NCBI RefSeq assembly: GCF_016907275.1
Contig: NZ_JAFBBP010000001.1
Location: forward strand, 5,818,001 to 5,882,000
DNA length: 64,000 bases
Reading direction: 5' to 3'
DNA from: Micromonospora luteifusca
GTDB taxonomy: Bacteria; Actinomycetota; Actinomycetes; Mycobacteriales; Micromonosporaceae
Position 1 is the stretch's first letter. The number at the start of each line of letters is the position of its first letter. Shown here piece by piece: positions 8,496-17,177 of the stretch. The translations under genes and the position numbers were made by a program. Under the pieces are notes generated by a model. It had not been told where the DNA came from and made no database searches. It saw only the letters and a program-made list of their open reading frames with translations.

Positions 8496-8675
8496 GCCGG
8501 GGTCGGCCGGCTCCTCGACGAGCAGGGCCCGGTGGCGACAGCGCAGGACATCGCCGGCTGGCTGGGTCGCTGCGAGGTCCGCTGGCAGGAGACCGACAAC
8601 CCGGAGGGTACGAAGGAGGCCCTGGTCCTGGCCCTCAATCCCCGCTTCAACCGGCAGGTGCCGAAGCCGCGCTGA
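8496..8675 (+). pseudogene. Possible C-terminal remnant of a GIY-YIG-like protein
   Basis: About 60 codons, open to a TGA at 8673-8675, containing DIAGWLGRCEVRWQETDNPE and ending LALNPRFNRQVPKPR. The pattern of a charged helix followed by ALNPxFN resembles the end of GIY-YIG nuclease-superfamily proteins of actinobacteria. The catalytic GIY-YIG part is absent, apparently lost at the junction with the IS3 remnant. The assignment is tentative. Confidence 0.3.
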
Positions 8676-8860
8676 TGAAATCCGCGGAGCTGGCAGGCGG
8701 CCGAGGCGGTGCGCTGGCTCGTGCGCCCATCGTCCACCGCGGGTGGACGGGACCTAGATCAAGAGCGGGGCGGGCGGTGGGGTTCAGCGCCAGTCGCGAG
8801 CCCGGTACTAGGATCTCGCCCGGCCGTCGGTACCGCGGCTGGCCGAGACGGGGAGGTGTC

Positions 8861-10216
8861 ATGCGACGTCGTCAACTGCTGGCGTCCGGGGTAACCGCGG
8901 CCATCGGGCTCAGTGCCGGGGAGCTACTGAGAGCAGCGCCGGCCGCCGCCGCGGCGGCCCCGCTGAGGAGCGTCGGCGTCCAGCTGCCGGTGGACGACCT
9001 GCGCGCGATCGAGCTCGACGAGGCGCGCGGCCGCCTCTACCTCGCACAGGGGGTCGGTGGCGGACTGCCGCTGGTGGTGACCGACCTCGACGGCCGGCTG
9101 CTGTCCCGGATCACCGCCGTCGCTGACATCTCCGACCTCGTCCTCAGCGACGACGGACGCATCCTGTACGCGGCCCAGGGCTTCAACCGGATCATCGCGT
9201 TGGACGCCGCCACGCTCACCATCATCGCCAGCTATCCCGCACCCGTCGGCGCCCACCTGTACACGGTCGAACCGACCGGCGAGAAGGTCATCGGCGGGTT
9301 CATCGACGCCGGCATCGGCTCCGGCGGTCTGCTGATCTGGTCCGCGCCCGGAATCCCGCCAGTGGTCTACACCGAAGGCCCCAACTACCACCCGATCATC
9401 GACGCCAGCCCCGGCGCGCCCGGTCTCCTCGTCGCCGGCGACACCGGGTATTCGCCCGTCACCACGTACGTCATCGACGTCTCCGGCGACAGCCCGACGA
9501 TCGTCGCCCGGCGCGACAACACCGGCAGCAACCTCATCGACTACGCCGTGAGCCCGGACGGCACCGAGGTGGTGGAGACGGTCAGCCACCCGTACGAGCA
9601 CCACTCGTACCGGCTGCCGGATCTCGCCGACGCCACCGTCTATCCGAGCGGCGTCTATCCGCAGGACGCCGCCTGGTCCGGGGACGGCTCGACCGTCGCC
9701 ATCGGCCGCGCCTCGACCTCCTCCGGTGACGCCGACGTCTACCTCTACGGCAAGGGCAGCACGGTCCCGACGTACGCCGTCGACTTCCGCAGCGGCGACA
9801 GCCTCTGGGAGGGCACGCTGCTGGTCAACCGGGACGGCACCCGGGCCTGGGCGGTCACCTCGACCGACCCCTACCAGGAAACCCAACTGCTGCACTCCTT
9901 CGGGCCGGCGCACCCGCCGAAGCCGCCGGTCACCGATCTGGCCGTCACCGCCCAGGTCGGGACCGGCAAGGACAAGCAGACCGCGCAGCTCAGCGTGACC
10001 TGGAGCTCCCCCATCGGTGACGACAATTACTGGTGGATCACCGCGTCGACCAACGGCGGGGCGGAGCGGGAGTTCTGGCGCAGCAAGCTGGACGTCAGCG
10101 GCAAATACACCCTCACCTACTCGCTGCCTCGCGGCACCACCACCTTCACGGTCCGGTACCGCGACTACTACGAGTTCTATCCTGACGGCTACGCAACCGC
10201 GACGCTGCAGCGATGA
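8861..10216 (+). CDS. Secreted beta-propeller-like protein
   Basis: A 451-residue exported protein. ATG at 8861 follows a perfect GGGAGG. The N-terminus MRRRQLLASG then a hydrophobic Ala-rich stretch (to about residue 34) is a signal peptide, possibly Tat-type because of the RRRQLL start. The mature part has recurring strands such as AIELDEARGRLYLAQG, LVLSDDGRILYAAQG and YAVSPDGTEVVETV, each a blade of a YncE/WD-like propeller with xxDGxxxY turns. The last 100 residues look like a fibronectin-III-type domain (VTDLAVTAQVG onward). The stop overlaps the next gene by ATGA, so the two are co-translated. Specific function is unknown. Confidence 0.78.
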   Translation: MRRRQLLASGVTAAIGLSAGELLRAAPAAAAAAPLRSVGVQLPVDDLRAIELDEARGRLYLAQGVGGGLPLVVTDLDGRLLSRITAVADISDLVLSDDGRILYAAQGFNRIIALDAATLTIIASYPAPVGAHLYTVEPTGEKVIGGFIDAGIGSGGLLIWSAPGIPPVVYTEGPNYHPIIDASPGAPGLLVAGDTGYSPVTTYVIDVSGDSPTIVARRDNTGSNLIDYAVSPDGTEVVETVSHPYEHHSYRLPDLADATVYPSGVYPQDAAWSGDGSTVAIGRASTSSGDADVYLYGKGSTVPTYAVDFRSGDSLWEGTLLVNRDGTRAWAVTSTDPYQETQLLHSFGPAHPPKPPVTDLAVTAQVGTGKDKQTAQLSVTWSSPIGDDNYWWITASTNGGAEREFWRSKLDVSGKYTLTYSLPRGTTTFTVRYRDYYEFYPDGYATATLQR

Positions 10217-11022
10217 GCGCACCCGTCCGGCGGCGCCGTCCGCTCCTCCGCTACGGCGTACTGGCGCCGCTGCTGCTTGCCACGGGCGCTGCCGGCTGCG
10301 GCGAATCCGGTGCTGCCGGAGCTGCCTGGGCCACCCCGGCGCCCACCGTCGTGGCGACGGCGCCCACCGCGGCGGCGACGACGAGTGCCGCCACGGCGGT
10401 GACCCCCACGCCCAGCAACCTGCCCGCGAGCGCCTCCCCGACGCCCAAGCCGCGCACGTCGGCGACAGCGCGGGCCGGCTCGGCCGCCGCCTCGGCCCCC
10501 GCCGGTAGGGCCACCCCGGCCCCGGAATTCCCCCGCGGCTACACCCTGCTGTCGCAGACCTGCACCCTTCAGGCCGGCAATCAGGTGTACGTCTCGCTCA
10601 GCGGCAAGACGAAGGGAAACTTCCGCTTCTGCACCCAGCGGCTGCGCAAGAACGACACGGGCGCCTACCACCTCAACCCGTACGTCTTCGTCGAGCCCTT
10701 CTTCTACGACGACGGCCGATGGACCCCGGACTCGCGTGAGCCGCTGAGCTTGACCATCACCTGCCGGGTCAGCCACGCCGGCGAACAGGACTACTCCCTT
10801 ACCGCCACCTCACCGAGCGGGAACGGGCCCGGGCACACCGCGTCCTGCGGCCGGCTGGTCCCGCACGCGGTCACCCCGACGACGGGCAGCGACGCTTACA
10901 CGATCCGATTCAGCGGGTACACCTCGGGCGGTTACTACGGGGTGCTCGCCTTCGACACCGAGGTGCACTTCCCGGGCGCCGGCAAGCCGACCCCGGAGCA
11001 GCGGGTGACCGTACCGGACTGA
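10213..11022 (+). CDS. Putative lipoprotein with Ala/Thr/Pro-rich stalk
   Basis: A 269-residue envelope protein. The N-terminus has a positive patch (RRRRPLLRYG), a hydrophobic core and a cysteine in LLATGAAGCGES; the -3 position is Ala rather than Leu, so the lipobox is atypical. Residues about 40-105 are a disordered Ala/Thr/Pro linker, and the rest is a compact domain with five cysteines (CTLQAG, RFCTQRL, TCRVSH, SCGRL among them) that may form disulfides. Translationally coupled to the propeller gene before it, suggesting a surface partner. No family recognised. Confidence 0.7.
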   Translation: MSAPVRRRRPLLRYGVLAPLLLATGAAGCGESGAAGAAWATPAPTVVATAPTAAATTSAATAVTPTPSNLPASASPTPKPRTSATARAGSAAASAPAGRATPAPEFPRGYTLLSQTCTLQAGNQVYVSLSGKTKGNFRFCTQRLRKNDTGAYHLNPYVFVEPFFYDDGRWTPDSREPLSLTITCRVSHAGEQDYSLTATSPSGNGPGHTASCGRLVPHAVTPTTGSDAYTIRFSGYTSGGYYGVLAFDTEVHFPGAGKPTPEQRVTVPD

Positions 11023-11150
11023 CGCGCACGTACCGCCATTACGCCCCTAACTACGCCGACACCGAGTTCTCTACTCGTGCCCGGGAGACCATGGGCCTCG
11101 ACAACGGGCCCGCGGCGGAAGTCCTCAACGAACCCCATCCGCAGCAGTCG

Positions 11151-11450
11151 TCAGCGACGGGCTCCTGCCCTATGCGCGTATAGCTTTTCCTTGTCCGGCC
11201 AGTCCGCGCGGCTGACTGGCCGCCGGAGTTCCTTACCATCGAGGTCGTTGTAGTGGCGCGACACCAGCTCGGATGAGGTGCGAATGCGATAGTTGTCGTC
11301 GATCCACATCAGGCCCTTGTCGAAGAGGTTGTGCACGTCTGCGCGAAGCAGCAAACCGTTGGTCACATCGTTGTTCCTGCCGCTGTACGGCTCGATGTGG
11401 GCGGCTTGCAACGCGTCCTCCGCGTCGCAGCCCTCGGCGCGCCCGAGCAG
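11151..11450 (-). pseudogene. HNH endonuclease C-terminal fragment
   Basis: The minus strand reads LQAAHIEPYSGRNNDVTNGL then LLRADVHNLFDKGLM, the HNH core (AAHI...N-GL-L...H-LFD) of restriction-type HNH nucleases, ending at a stop at 11151. The N-terminal part of the protein is missing: the frame loses similarity near 11450, where the MerR gene ends. A decayed remnant. Confidence 0.6.
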
Positions 11451-11458
11451 CATTCTGG

Positions 11459-11905
11459 TCAACGGTCTTCGGCATCGAGGACTCCTCTGACGGTGATGGT
11501 CGCAAAGGGGATGGGGCAGCACGGCTGCCCGGCGCACGCGACGAGGTCATCGCAGCCAGCGTCCACCGCGGCGCGCAGGGTGCTGGCGATGACCTGCAGG
11601 TCGGCGATTTTCGCCTCGACCTCGGCGAGTTTTGTTTGGGCGCGGACCCGCAGACCGGCGTCGGCGTGGCGGCCGTGACGGTGCTGGCCCGCGTCGAGCA
11701 GGTCGGCGACCTCGTCGAGGGTGAACCCGAGCCCCTGCGCCGCCTTGATCACCCTCAGCACGGTGACCGCTTCGGCCGGATAGAGGCGATGCCCGCCCAA
11801 ACTGCGGTCCGGTTCGGCCAGCAGCCCGCGGCGCTCGTAATAGCGCAGGGTCTGCGGATTCACTCCGGCCGCTGCGGCGACCTGGCTGCTGCGCAGCCCG
11901 CTCAT
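11459..11905 (-). CDS. MerR-family metal-responsive regulator
   Basis: A 148-residue MerR-type activator/repressor. The winged HTH is textbook: VAAAAGVNPQTLRYYERRGL, then GGHRLYPAEAV and the dimerisation helix. The C-terminal end has a Cys cluster (AGCDD, ACAGQPCCPIPF) expected to bind a thiophilic metal such as Hg, as in MerR proper, or another soft metal. The start at 11905 is fixed by a 4-base overlap with the stop of the preceding small gene. A MerR-type promoter with a 19-bp spacer lies in front of the pair, and a broken CDF metal exporter is just upstream, consistent with a former metal-resistance locus. Confidence 0.88.
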   Translation of the reverse strand: MSGLRSSQVAAAAGVNPQTLRYYERRGLLAEPDRSLGGHRLYPAEAVTVLRVIKAAQGLGFTLDEVADLLDAGQHRHGRHADAGLRVRAQTKLAEVEAKIADLQVIASTLRAAVDAGCDDLVACAGQPCCPIPFATITVRGVLDAEDR

Positions 11906-12237
11906 GCCGTCATCCCGGCGGCGGCCCGTTGCGCGAGCGCGTCGAGGACATCGACGTGCGCGGCGGGCACCTGCACGTCGAGACGCAGGGTGCCGGTGTC
12001 GTCGCCGGTGAAGGCGAAGGTGAAGAACGAGCAGCAGGAGCTTTCCCGGCCGGTCAGGTCCCGGGCGGTGGCCTCGGTGCTCGGGTCGAGACGCCACCGC
12101 AGGTGGGTGGGGGACAGCCGTTGCTGCTGTAGCAGGGCAGTGGCGAACAGGTCGTCGAATTCGGCCAGCCGCAGCGGCCGTTGCACGCTCGGCAGGGTGC
12201 ACGCCTCGGGCACCCATGCCTGGTTATCGCTGCTCAT
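11902..12237 (-). CDS. Small conserved protein co-transcribed with merR
   Basis: A 111-residue soluble protein with a conspicuous SSCCSFFTFAF motif about two thirds along; the Cys pair could bind metal. It resembles uncharacterised proteins that recur beside MerR regulators of the same type in actinobacteria. Two ATGs six bases apart (12243 and 12237) are possible starts; both lie only a few bases from the predicted transcription start, so the message may be leaderless. Its stop overlaps the merR start (ATGA). Confidence 0.72.
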   Translation of the reverse strand: MSSDNQAWVPEACTLPSVQRPLRLAEFDDLFATALLQQQRLSPTHLRWRLDPSTEATARDLTGRESSCCSFFTFAFTGDDTGTLRLDVQVPAAHVDVLDALAQRAAAGMTA

Positions 12238-12245
12238 ACCCATGA

Positions 12246-12276
12246 CGGTAAGCCTGTACCTAGGTACCGGATGCAA
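12246..12276 (-). promoter_or_regulatory. MerR-type promoter/operator
   Basis: On the minus strand a -35-like TTGCAT (12276-12271) and a -10-like TTACCG (12251-12246) are separated by 19 bases, the overlong spacer typical of MerR-controlled promoters. The spacer contains a perfect 12-bp palindrome GTACCTAGGTAC (12256-12267). It drives the small gene and merR, so the regulator is likely autoregulated. Confidence 0.65.
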
Positions 12277-12277
12277 G

Positions 12278-12586
12278 TCCAAGCGCGGCGATTCAACGGA
12301 CACGTCCCCGGCGAGGGCGGAGAACGACAGCGCGATGACGCGCAGCGCGGCGCGTTCGGCGTTCGTGGTTCGGTCCGGAGAACTGCAAGGCCACGGCGGC
12401 GGCGGTGGCCACCTCGATGCTGGAGTCGAGCCCGAACCCGATCACCGCGGTCGAGGACGCCATCGTCCCGGCGCTGATGGCGATGACCGTCTCGATCACG
12501 TTGTAGGTGATGGTCGCCCCGACGAACAGACGTACCCGCCGGATCAGGATCGAGCGGCGGGCCGGTGACGGGCCAACCGACACCAC
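12278..12586 (-). pseudogene. Truncated, frameshifted CDF cation-efflux gene
   Basis: The first part from GTG 12586 encodes the N-terminus of a cation diffusion facilitator: RRSILIRRVRLFVGATITYN, then STAVIGFGLDSSIEVATAAA with the metal-site Asp of TM2. A frameshift near 12380 follows. The other frame continues with ERAALRVIALSFSALAGDVS to about 12280, then the gene ends abruptly in the MerR promoter. Four of the usual six membrane helices and the cytoplasmic domain are gone. Confidence 0.7.
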
Positions 12587-12947
12587 CGGCAGGGGCGCGT
12601 CATCTGGTCGTCTTCGCCGCAGCGACGGCCAGGATGACCGCGCCGGGGCCGACCTTTCGGCCGTATGTGTTATCCGCGCCTGCGTCCCTCGACGCCGGCA
12701 GACTTGGAGCGGCGACTGGTAGAAACGGCGGCAGTGCCTTAACCGCTAACCCCAGTCGTCGTGTCGCGCCGGTGGCCGGCTTATGCAGTTGGCGATACGG
12801 GGTTAGCGTGGGGTCGAGGCGGGTCAGTCGCGCGTCGCGCCGAGGGATCTGGGTGGTCGACATCGTGGACACGTTTGCGTTCAAGACTTCAGCCGGCCTG
12901 CTGGAGACACCGGTCGGGGTCGTCGGGTCGTGCCGGGTCGAGGTCCG
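12587..12947. other. Intergenic region
   Basis: No supportable gene. It should contain the promoter of the monooxygenase gene starting at 12948. Open frames on both strands show no recognisable similarity. Confidence 0.4.
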
Positions 12948-14540
12948 GTGAGCGCCGTCGAGGTTTTGGTGGTCGGGGCGGGGCCAACCGGACTGGCTAT
13001 GGCCGGGCAGTTGGCCGCCTTGGGTGTGCGGGTCCGGGTGGTGGATCGATCTCTCGACCGGGTGCAGGAGTCCCGTGCCCTGGCGATTCAGCCCCGCACT
13101 CTGGAGGTCCTCGCCAGTCTCGGGGTGACTGACGAGATGGTGGCCGTTGGGAACCGTGCGGTGCGGCTGTGTCTGCACGCGCGGGGGCGGGCGCGTACCG
13201 TGCCGTTGTTCGATTTGGGTCTGTCGGGCACTGCGTATCCGTATCTGTTGTTCCTGTCGCAGGCGGAGACCGAGCGCATCCTGGGTGAGCACCTCGCGGC
13301 GGTGGGGCTTGACATTGAACGTTGTGTCGAGCTGGTGGGTCTGGACCGTGCCGTCGACGGTGCGGTGGCGACGCTGCGCCACGGAGACGGCCGGGCGGAG
13401 CGGGTGGCTGCCCGGTACGTGGTGGGTTGCGACGGCGCGCACAGCGCCGTGCGGCGCCTCGCCGGAATCGGATTCGAGGGCGCTGCGTATCCGCAGACGT
13501 TCGTCCTGGCGGACCTGGAGGCCGACGGCCTCGACACCGGGACGGCGCACGTGTTCCTGTCCGAGCGGGGAATGCTGTTCTTCTTCCCACTCGGGCACCC
13601 GGCCACCTGGCGGCTGCTGGTCATGCGGCCACCCGCCGAGGTGGCCTCACCAGACGCCCCGGTCACCCTCGACGAGGTGCAGGCACTCGCTGACACCTAC
13701 ACCGATGCGACGGTGCGCCTGCGTGATCCTGTCTGGATGACCAATTTCCGGTTGCACCACCGTGCCGCCACCCGCTACCGGGCCGGGTCCGTGTTCCTGG
13801 CCGGCGACGCCGCGCACATCCACAGCCCCGCCGGCGCGCAGGGAATGAACACCGGCATCCAGGACGCCGTCAACCTCGGCTGGAAACTCGCCCAGGCCCT
13901 GCGGGGCAACGCCACCTCGGCGCTGCTGGATACCTACGAGACGGAACGGGCGCCTGTCGGCCGGATGGTGCTGCGCTTCAGCGACCGGGCGTTCACTGTC
14001 GCGACGTCCACCAATCCGGCCGTCCGGTTCGCTCGGACCCGGATCGCCCCCGCTCTCATCCCAGTCGTGTTCGCGTCGCGGTTGGTGCGAGCCTCCGCCT
14101 TCCGGACGGTGTCGCAGCTGGGCGTCAGGTACCGGAACAGTCCGCTGTCGGTGGAAGGGTCGCGCCCACCGCGGACCGGTCCACGACCCGGAGACCGGTT
14201 GCCCGACGCCCTGCTGCCCGGTACCGGAGACGCCAGCACGCTGCATCGGCTCGCCTCCACGCCCGGATGGCACCTGCTGCTGTGTGGACCATCCGCTGCC
14301 TGGTCTGCCGGCGACACCGTGAGGCTGGCTGGGAAGCAACTCACCGCGCATCGGTTGACCGAGCCCGACGCCGTCGGAGCGGCCCCGACGTCCGCTGCTC
14401 AGGCGTTGCGGCGGTTGGGGTTCGGCCCCGGCGCTAATGGCGTGTTGCTGGTCCGTCCCGATGGGCACATCGGCTACCGGGCTGGTGGCACCGACCTGAC
14501 CGGGCTGTTTGCCTACCTGGACCGCTGGCTCGGCTCCTAA
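12948..14540 (+). CDS. FAD-dependent aromatic monooxygenase (PHBH/MhpA class)
   Basis: A 530-residue class A flavoprotein hydroxylase. The N-terminal Rossmann motif VEVLVVGAGPTGLAMAGQLA binds ADP of FAD; the middle DG motif appears as YVVGCDGAHSAVRRLAG, and the GD motif as GSVFLAGDAAHIHSPAGAQG with the MNTGIQDAVNLGWKLA helix. The C-terminal 150 residues form a thioredoxin-like domain as in MhpA, PgaE and rifampicin monooxygenase. Such enzymes use NAD(P)H and O2 to hydroxylate phenols, polyketides or antibiotics. GTG at 12948 is chosen for its GAGG box; an ATG at 12930 is an alternative. No cluster partners are adjacent, so a stand-alone detoxification role is likely. Confidence 0.9.
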   Translation: MSAVEVLVVGAGPTGLAMAGQLAALGVRVRVVDRSLDRVQESRALAIQPRTLEVLASLGVTDEMVAVGNRAVRLCLHARGRARTVPLFDLGLSGTAYPYLLFLSQAETERILGEHLAAVGLDIERCVELVGLDRAVDGAVATLRHGDGRAERVAARYVVGCDGAHSAVRRLAGIGFEGAAYPQTFVLADLEADGLDTGTAHVFLSERGMLFFFPLGHPATWRLLVMRPPAEVASPDAPVTLDEVQALADTYTDATVRLRDPVWMTNFRLHHRAATRYRAGSVFLAGDAAHIHSPAGAQGMNTGIQDAVNLGWKLAQALRGNATSALLDTYETERAPVGRMVLRFSDRAFTVATSTNPAVRFARTRIAPALIPVVFASRLVRASAFRTVSQLGVRYRNSPLSVEGSRPPRTGPRPGDRLPDALLPGTGDASTLHRLASTPGWHLLLCGPSAAWSAGDTVRLAGKQLTAHRLTEPDAVGAAPTSAAQALRRLGFGPGANGVLLVRPDGHIGYRAGGTDLTGLFAYLDRWLGS

Positions 14541-14760
14541 CCCCGCCCGCTGCTGTCAACGGGCGTACTGGGCTGGAGCAGCGACGGTGCGGCAGCCGAG
14601 GTCAAGGGGCAGCCGGTCGACGAGAGCCGCGCCCCGCCGGCCGATACCCCGTCTGTCAGGGCGGTACTGCCGGAAGCGGTTTCCTGAGGGCGGGGTGCTT
14701 TGGCTTCCCAGTGCTGCTACTCGAGGCCAAGGCGCCGACGGCGGGCAGCGATTCGACGGG

Positions 14761-14973
14761 TCAGGCAGCAGGGATGAGTTCGGCAAGGAGCTTCTCCACG
14801 CGGCTGCGGATCTCGTCGCGGATGGGGCGGACGGACTCGACGCCCTTGCCGGCCGGATCGTCGAGCTTCCAGTCCTTGTAGCGCTTCCCGGGGAAGACCG
14901 GGCAGGCGTTACCGCAGCCCATGGTCACGATGACGTCCGACGATTCGGCGGTGTCGGCGATAACACGGCCGGA
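14761..14973 (-). pseudogene. arsC: Arsenate reductase (ArsC, LMW-PTPase type) 3' fragment
   Basis: The minus strand encodes the C-terminal half of a thioredoxin-coupled arsenate reductase: SDVIVTMGCGNACPVFPGKR, then YKDWKLDDPAGKGVESVRPI and an ending helix, stop at 14761. The active-site Cys loop (CxxNxxRS) of the first half is absent. Similarity ends at about 14973, close to the next gene's stop, so the 5' half was deleted. Confidence 0.8.
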
Positions 14974-15002
14974 CCATACCGCGGCCCGCGCGCACTCGCG
15001 GT

Positions 15003-15695
15003 TTACCGCGTTGCGGCGGCCAGTGCCGCGCGGATGGCGTCCTCGCCGACCGGCTGGCCCTTCTCGTTCGAGTACGGCCCGTACGGGGTCCCCCATACCG
15101 GCGTGCCCGTCGCTTGCCGCCAGCTGGCGGCCAGTGGTCCCGCGTCCAGCACGCTGTACCCGATGGATTCGATGAATTCGGTCACCGCCGCCTTCGCCGG
15201 CGCGGAGTCCCCGACGATCGGCAGGTACGAGCGGTCGGCCGCGCCCGCCGGGCGGGCGAGTGACAGCAGGTGCTTGAAGGAGATGTTGTTGAACGCTTTC
15301 ACGACCATGGCGTCCGGGAGGTACCGCAGCAGCAGCTCGCTTGAGGTGAGCGACTTGCTGTCGAGTTCGGGGATGGGCCCGTCACGCTCGGGGCCGTAGT
15401 TGCACGTGTCGATGACCGTCTTCCTGGCCAGTGGCGCGGCGGGCACGTGGGGGAAGGCCTTGACCGGCACCGTGATCACGACGATGTCACCGGCTGCCGC
15501 GGCGTCCCCGCTGGTCGCCGCGGACGCCCGCGGCCCCAGTTCCGCGACCGTGTCCGCGAGCGTTTCGGGACCGCGTGAGTTGCTGAGCACGACCTGATGC
15601 CCGGCCTCGACGGCGAGCCGGGCGATGGTGCTGCCGATGGCGCCGCTGCCGATGAATCCCACAGTCGTTCTATTCTGAGCCGCCCTCCTCGTCAT
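15003..15695 (-). CDS. NADP/F420-dependent reductase-like protein
   Basis: A 230-residue Rossmann-fold protein of the NADPH:F420 reductase (Npd/Fno) group. The dinucleotide motif TVGFIGSGAIGSTIARLAVE starts at residue 11 and is followed by LSNSRGPET, where Arg/Ser favour NADP. The conserved VVKAFNNISF segment follows mid-protein. Many actinobacterial homologues are annotated as NADP oxidoreductase, coenzyme F420-dependent. It is divergent from the LysR gene at 15857, and such LysR/oxidoreductase pairs are usually regulator and target. The start at 15695 is the only good one before the divergent promoter. Confidence 0.85.
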   Translation of the reverse strand: MTRRAAQNRTTVGFIGSGAIGSTIARLAVEAGHQVVLSNSRGPETLADTVAELGPRASAATSGDAAAAGDIVVITVPVKAFPHVPAAPLARKTVIDTCNYGPERDGPIPELDSKSLTSSELLLRYLPDAMVVKAFNNISFKHLLSLARPAGAADRSYLPIVGDSAPAKAAVTEFIESIGYSVLDAGPLAASWRQATGTPVWGTPYGPYSNEKGQPVGEDAIRAALAAATR

Positions 15696-15728
15696 GTACC
15701 GGACTCGTTGAGACCCGGGTCCTTGCCG

Positions 15729-15836
15729 TCAGCTGGCGGGGAAGTAGTGGCCGTTGCCCAGATCGGCGAGCAGGCGGGGCTGAGCGGGTTCCCAGCCGAG
15801 GGTCCGGCGGGTGACGAGGTTGGACGCCGGGTAGCT
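15729..15836 (-). pseudogene. 3' remnant of an NAD-dependent epimerase/SDR
   Basis: About 35 codons reading SYPASNLVTRRTLGWEPAQP and ending LADLGNGHYFPAS before a stop at 15729. This matches the usual C-terminus of extended SDR/NAD-dependent epimerase proteins (lineage: ASS-LT-LLGW-P-xLL-DL-xGHYF). Everything upstream has been replaced by the LysR gene. Confidence 0.6.
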
Positions 15837-15856
15837 CTGCCGGACCGGGAGGCTCC

Positions 15857-16768
15857 ATGGATCTGGACCTGCGCAAGTTGCGCTACTTCGTCGCCGTCGC
15901 CGACCGGCTGCACTTCGGCCGCGCCGCCGATTACCTGCACATCGCACAGCCGGTGCTCAGCCGACAGATCCGCGCGCTGGAACACGATCTCGGCACCCCG
16001 CTGCTGATCAGGGACAGCCACGGCGTGGAACTGACCGACGCCGGCAGGCAATTGCTGACCGACGCCGGCCCGCTGCTGGCCTCCGCAGATGCGGTCCGCC
16101 GCCGGGTGACCGAAGCCGCGCTTGGCAGCCAGCGGCTGATGGTCGGCTTCCGCGCGGGCATCACGGCCACCGCGGCGGTGCGGGAGTTCGCCATCCGGCA
16201 CCCGGACGTGATCGTGGACGTGCAGCGGATCGAGTCCGACGACCAGGCCGCGATGCTGCTCGACGGCCGCATCGACGTCGGCTATGTGCGGCTGCCCATC
16301 GACGAGACCGGCCTGCGCGTCACCCCGCTGTACACCGAGCCGCGGGTGGCGGTGCTGCCCGCCGGCCACCGATTCGCCGGCAAGGCACAGATCACCGAGG
16401 CCGACCTGGCCGGCGAGCCGCTGCTCTGGCATCCCGACACAAGCACACAGCCCACCAAGCGCCCGCACCCCAACGCCGGATACCTGGTGCGCGGGGTGGA
16501 CGAGACGCTCGAACATGTCGCGGCCGGCCGGGGCATCTCGTTCCTGGCCCGTTCGGCAGCCGTGTTCTACTCGCACCCGGTAGTCAGCTATGTACCCGTC
16601 ACGGATTTGGCGCCCGACCAGGTGTGTCTCGCGGTGGCGGCATCGCGCACCTCGCCGCTGGTCAACGACTTCCTCGCCGCGGCTCACGCGACGGCCGAGA
16701 TCACCGCAGAATGCGGGAACGATGAAATGTGGCAGCTGGCAAGCGGTGCCGCTGCACAGCACGGTTGA
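15857..16768 (+). CDS. LysR-family transcriptional regulator
   Basis: A 303-residue LTTR. The N-terminal HTH is clear (LRKLRYFVAVADRLHFGRAA with YLHIAQPVLSRQIRALEHDL), followed by a linker helix and two effector-binding subdomains. RD-I includes LMVGFRAGITATAAVREFAI. It resembles CatM/BenM-like aromatic-responsive regulators in length and layout. ATG 15857 follows GGGAGG. Divergent from the NADP reductase gene, its probable target; the effector is unknown. Confidence 0.9.
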   Translation: MDLDLRKLRYFVAVADRLHFGRAADYLHIAQPVLSRQIRALEHDLGTPLLIRDSHGVELTDAGRQLLTDAGPLLASADAVRRRVTEAALGSQRLMVGFRAGITATAAVREFAIRHPDVIVDVQRIESDDQAAMLLDGRIDVGYVRLPIDETGLRVTPLYTEPRVAVLPAGHRFAGKAQITEADLAGEPLLWHPDTSTQPTKRPHPNAGYLVRGVDETLEHVAAGRGISFLARSAAVFYSHPVVSYVPVTDLAPDQVCLAVAASRTSPLVNDFLAAAHATAEITAECGNDEMWQLASGAAAQHG

Positions 16769-16795
16769 TCAGTTCGACCGACAACAGCGGTAATC

Positions 16796-16885
16796 GCCCC
16801 ACCTGCCTCCTCGCGGCGGGTCGGCGGGCAGCAGCGGCTGAATGAGGTTCCACTCGGCGTCAGTGAGTTCGAATCGTGAAGGCAT
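16796..16885 (-). pseudogene. IS5-family transposase N-terminal scrap
   Basis: From ATG 16885 the minus strand reads MPSRFELTDAEWNLIQPLLP followed by ADPPRGGRW, the first 29 residues of an IS5-type transposase, then loses similarity. No ends found. Confidence 0.7.
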
Positions 16886-16948
16886 GGCGTCCGAGTAACA
16901 CTTCGGACATCCACAATCATCCGACGCCCATGACCCACAAGAGACTTC

Positions 16949-17177
16949 CTAGGTCGTGTCCGTGGTTCGTCGTGGGCTGCGGAAACCGAGTTCGGCATCC
17001 TCAGCAGCACCCAAGACGAGTCGCAGAGCAGCGCGGCGCGGCGCTGGGCCAGCGATGTTCACCGCGCACCAGCTTGCCGACCCAACGTTGGTCAACGTCG
17101 AGGGTGCCGCGGCTGCGACTCAGGTATAGGTGGTCGAGGGCGGCGTTGACCGCCTCGGCCAGCTCGGACCGAGACAT
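16949..17177 (-). pseudogene. XRE-like regulator fragment with frameshift
   Basis: From ATG 17177 the minus strand reads MSRSELAEAVNAALDHLYLS, then DVDQRWVGKLVRGEHRWPS, an XRE-type HTH variant common at the N-terminus of actinobacterial regulators. A frameshift near 17045 then moves to a frame reading RRAALRLVLGAAEDAELGFR, ending at a stop at 16949. Only the DNA-binding start of the gene remains. Confidence 0.6.
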
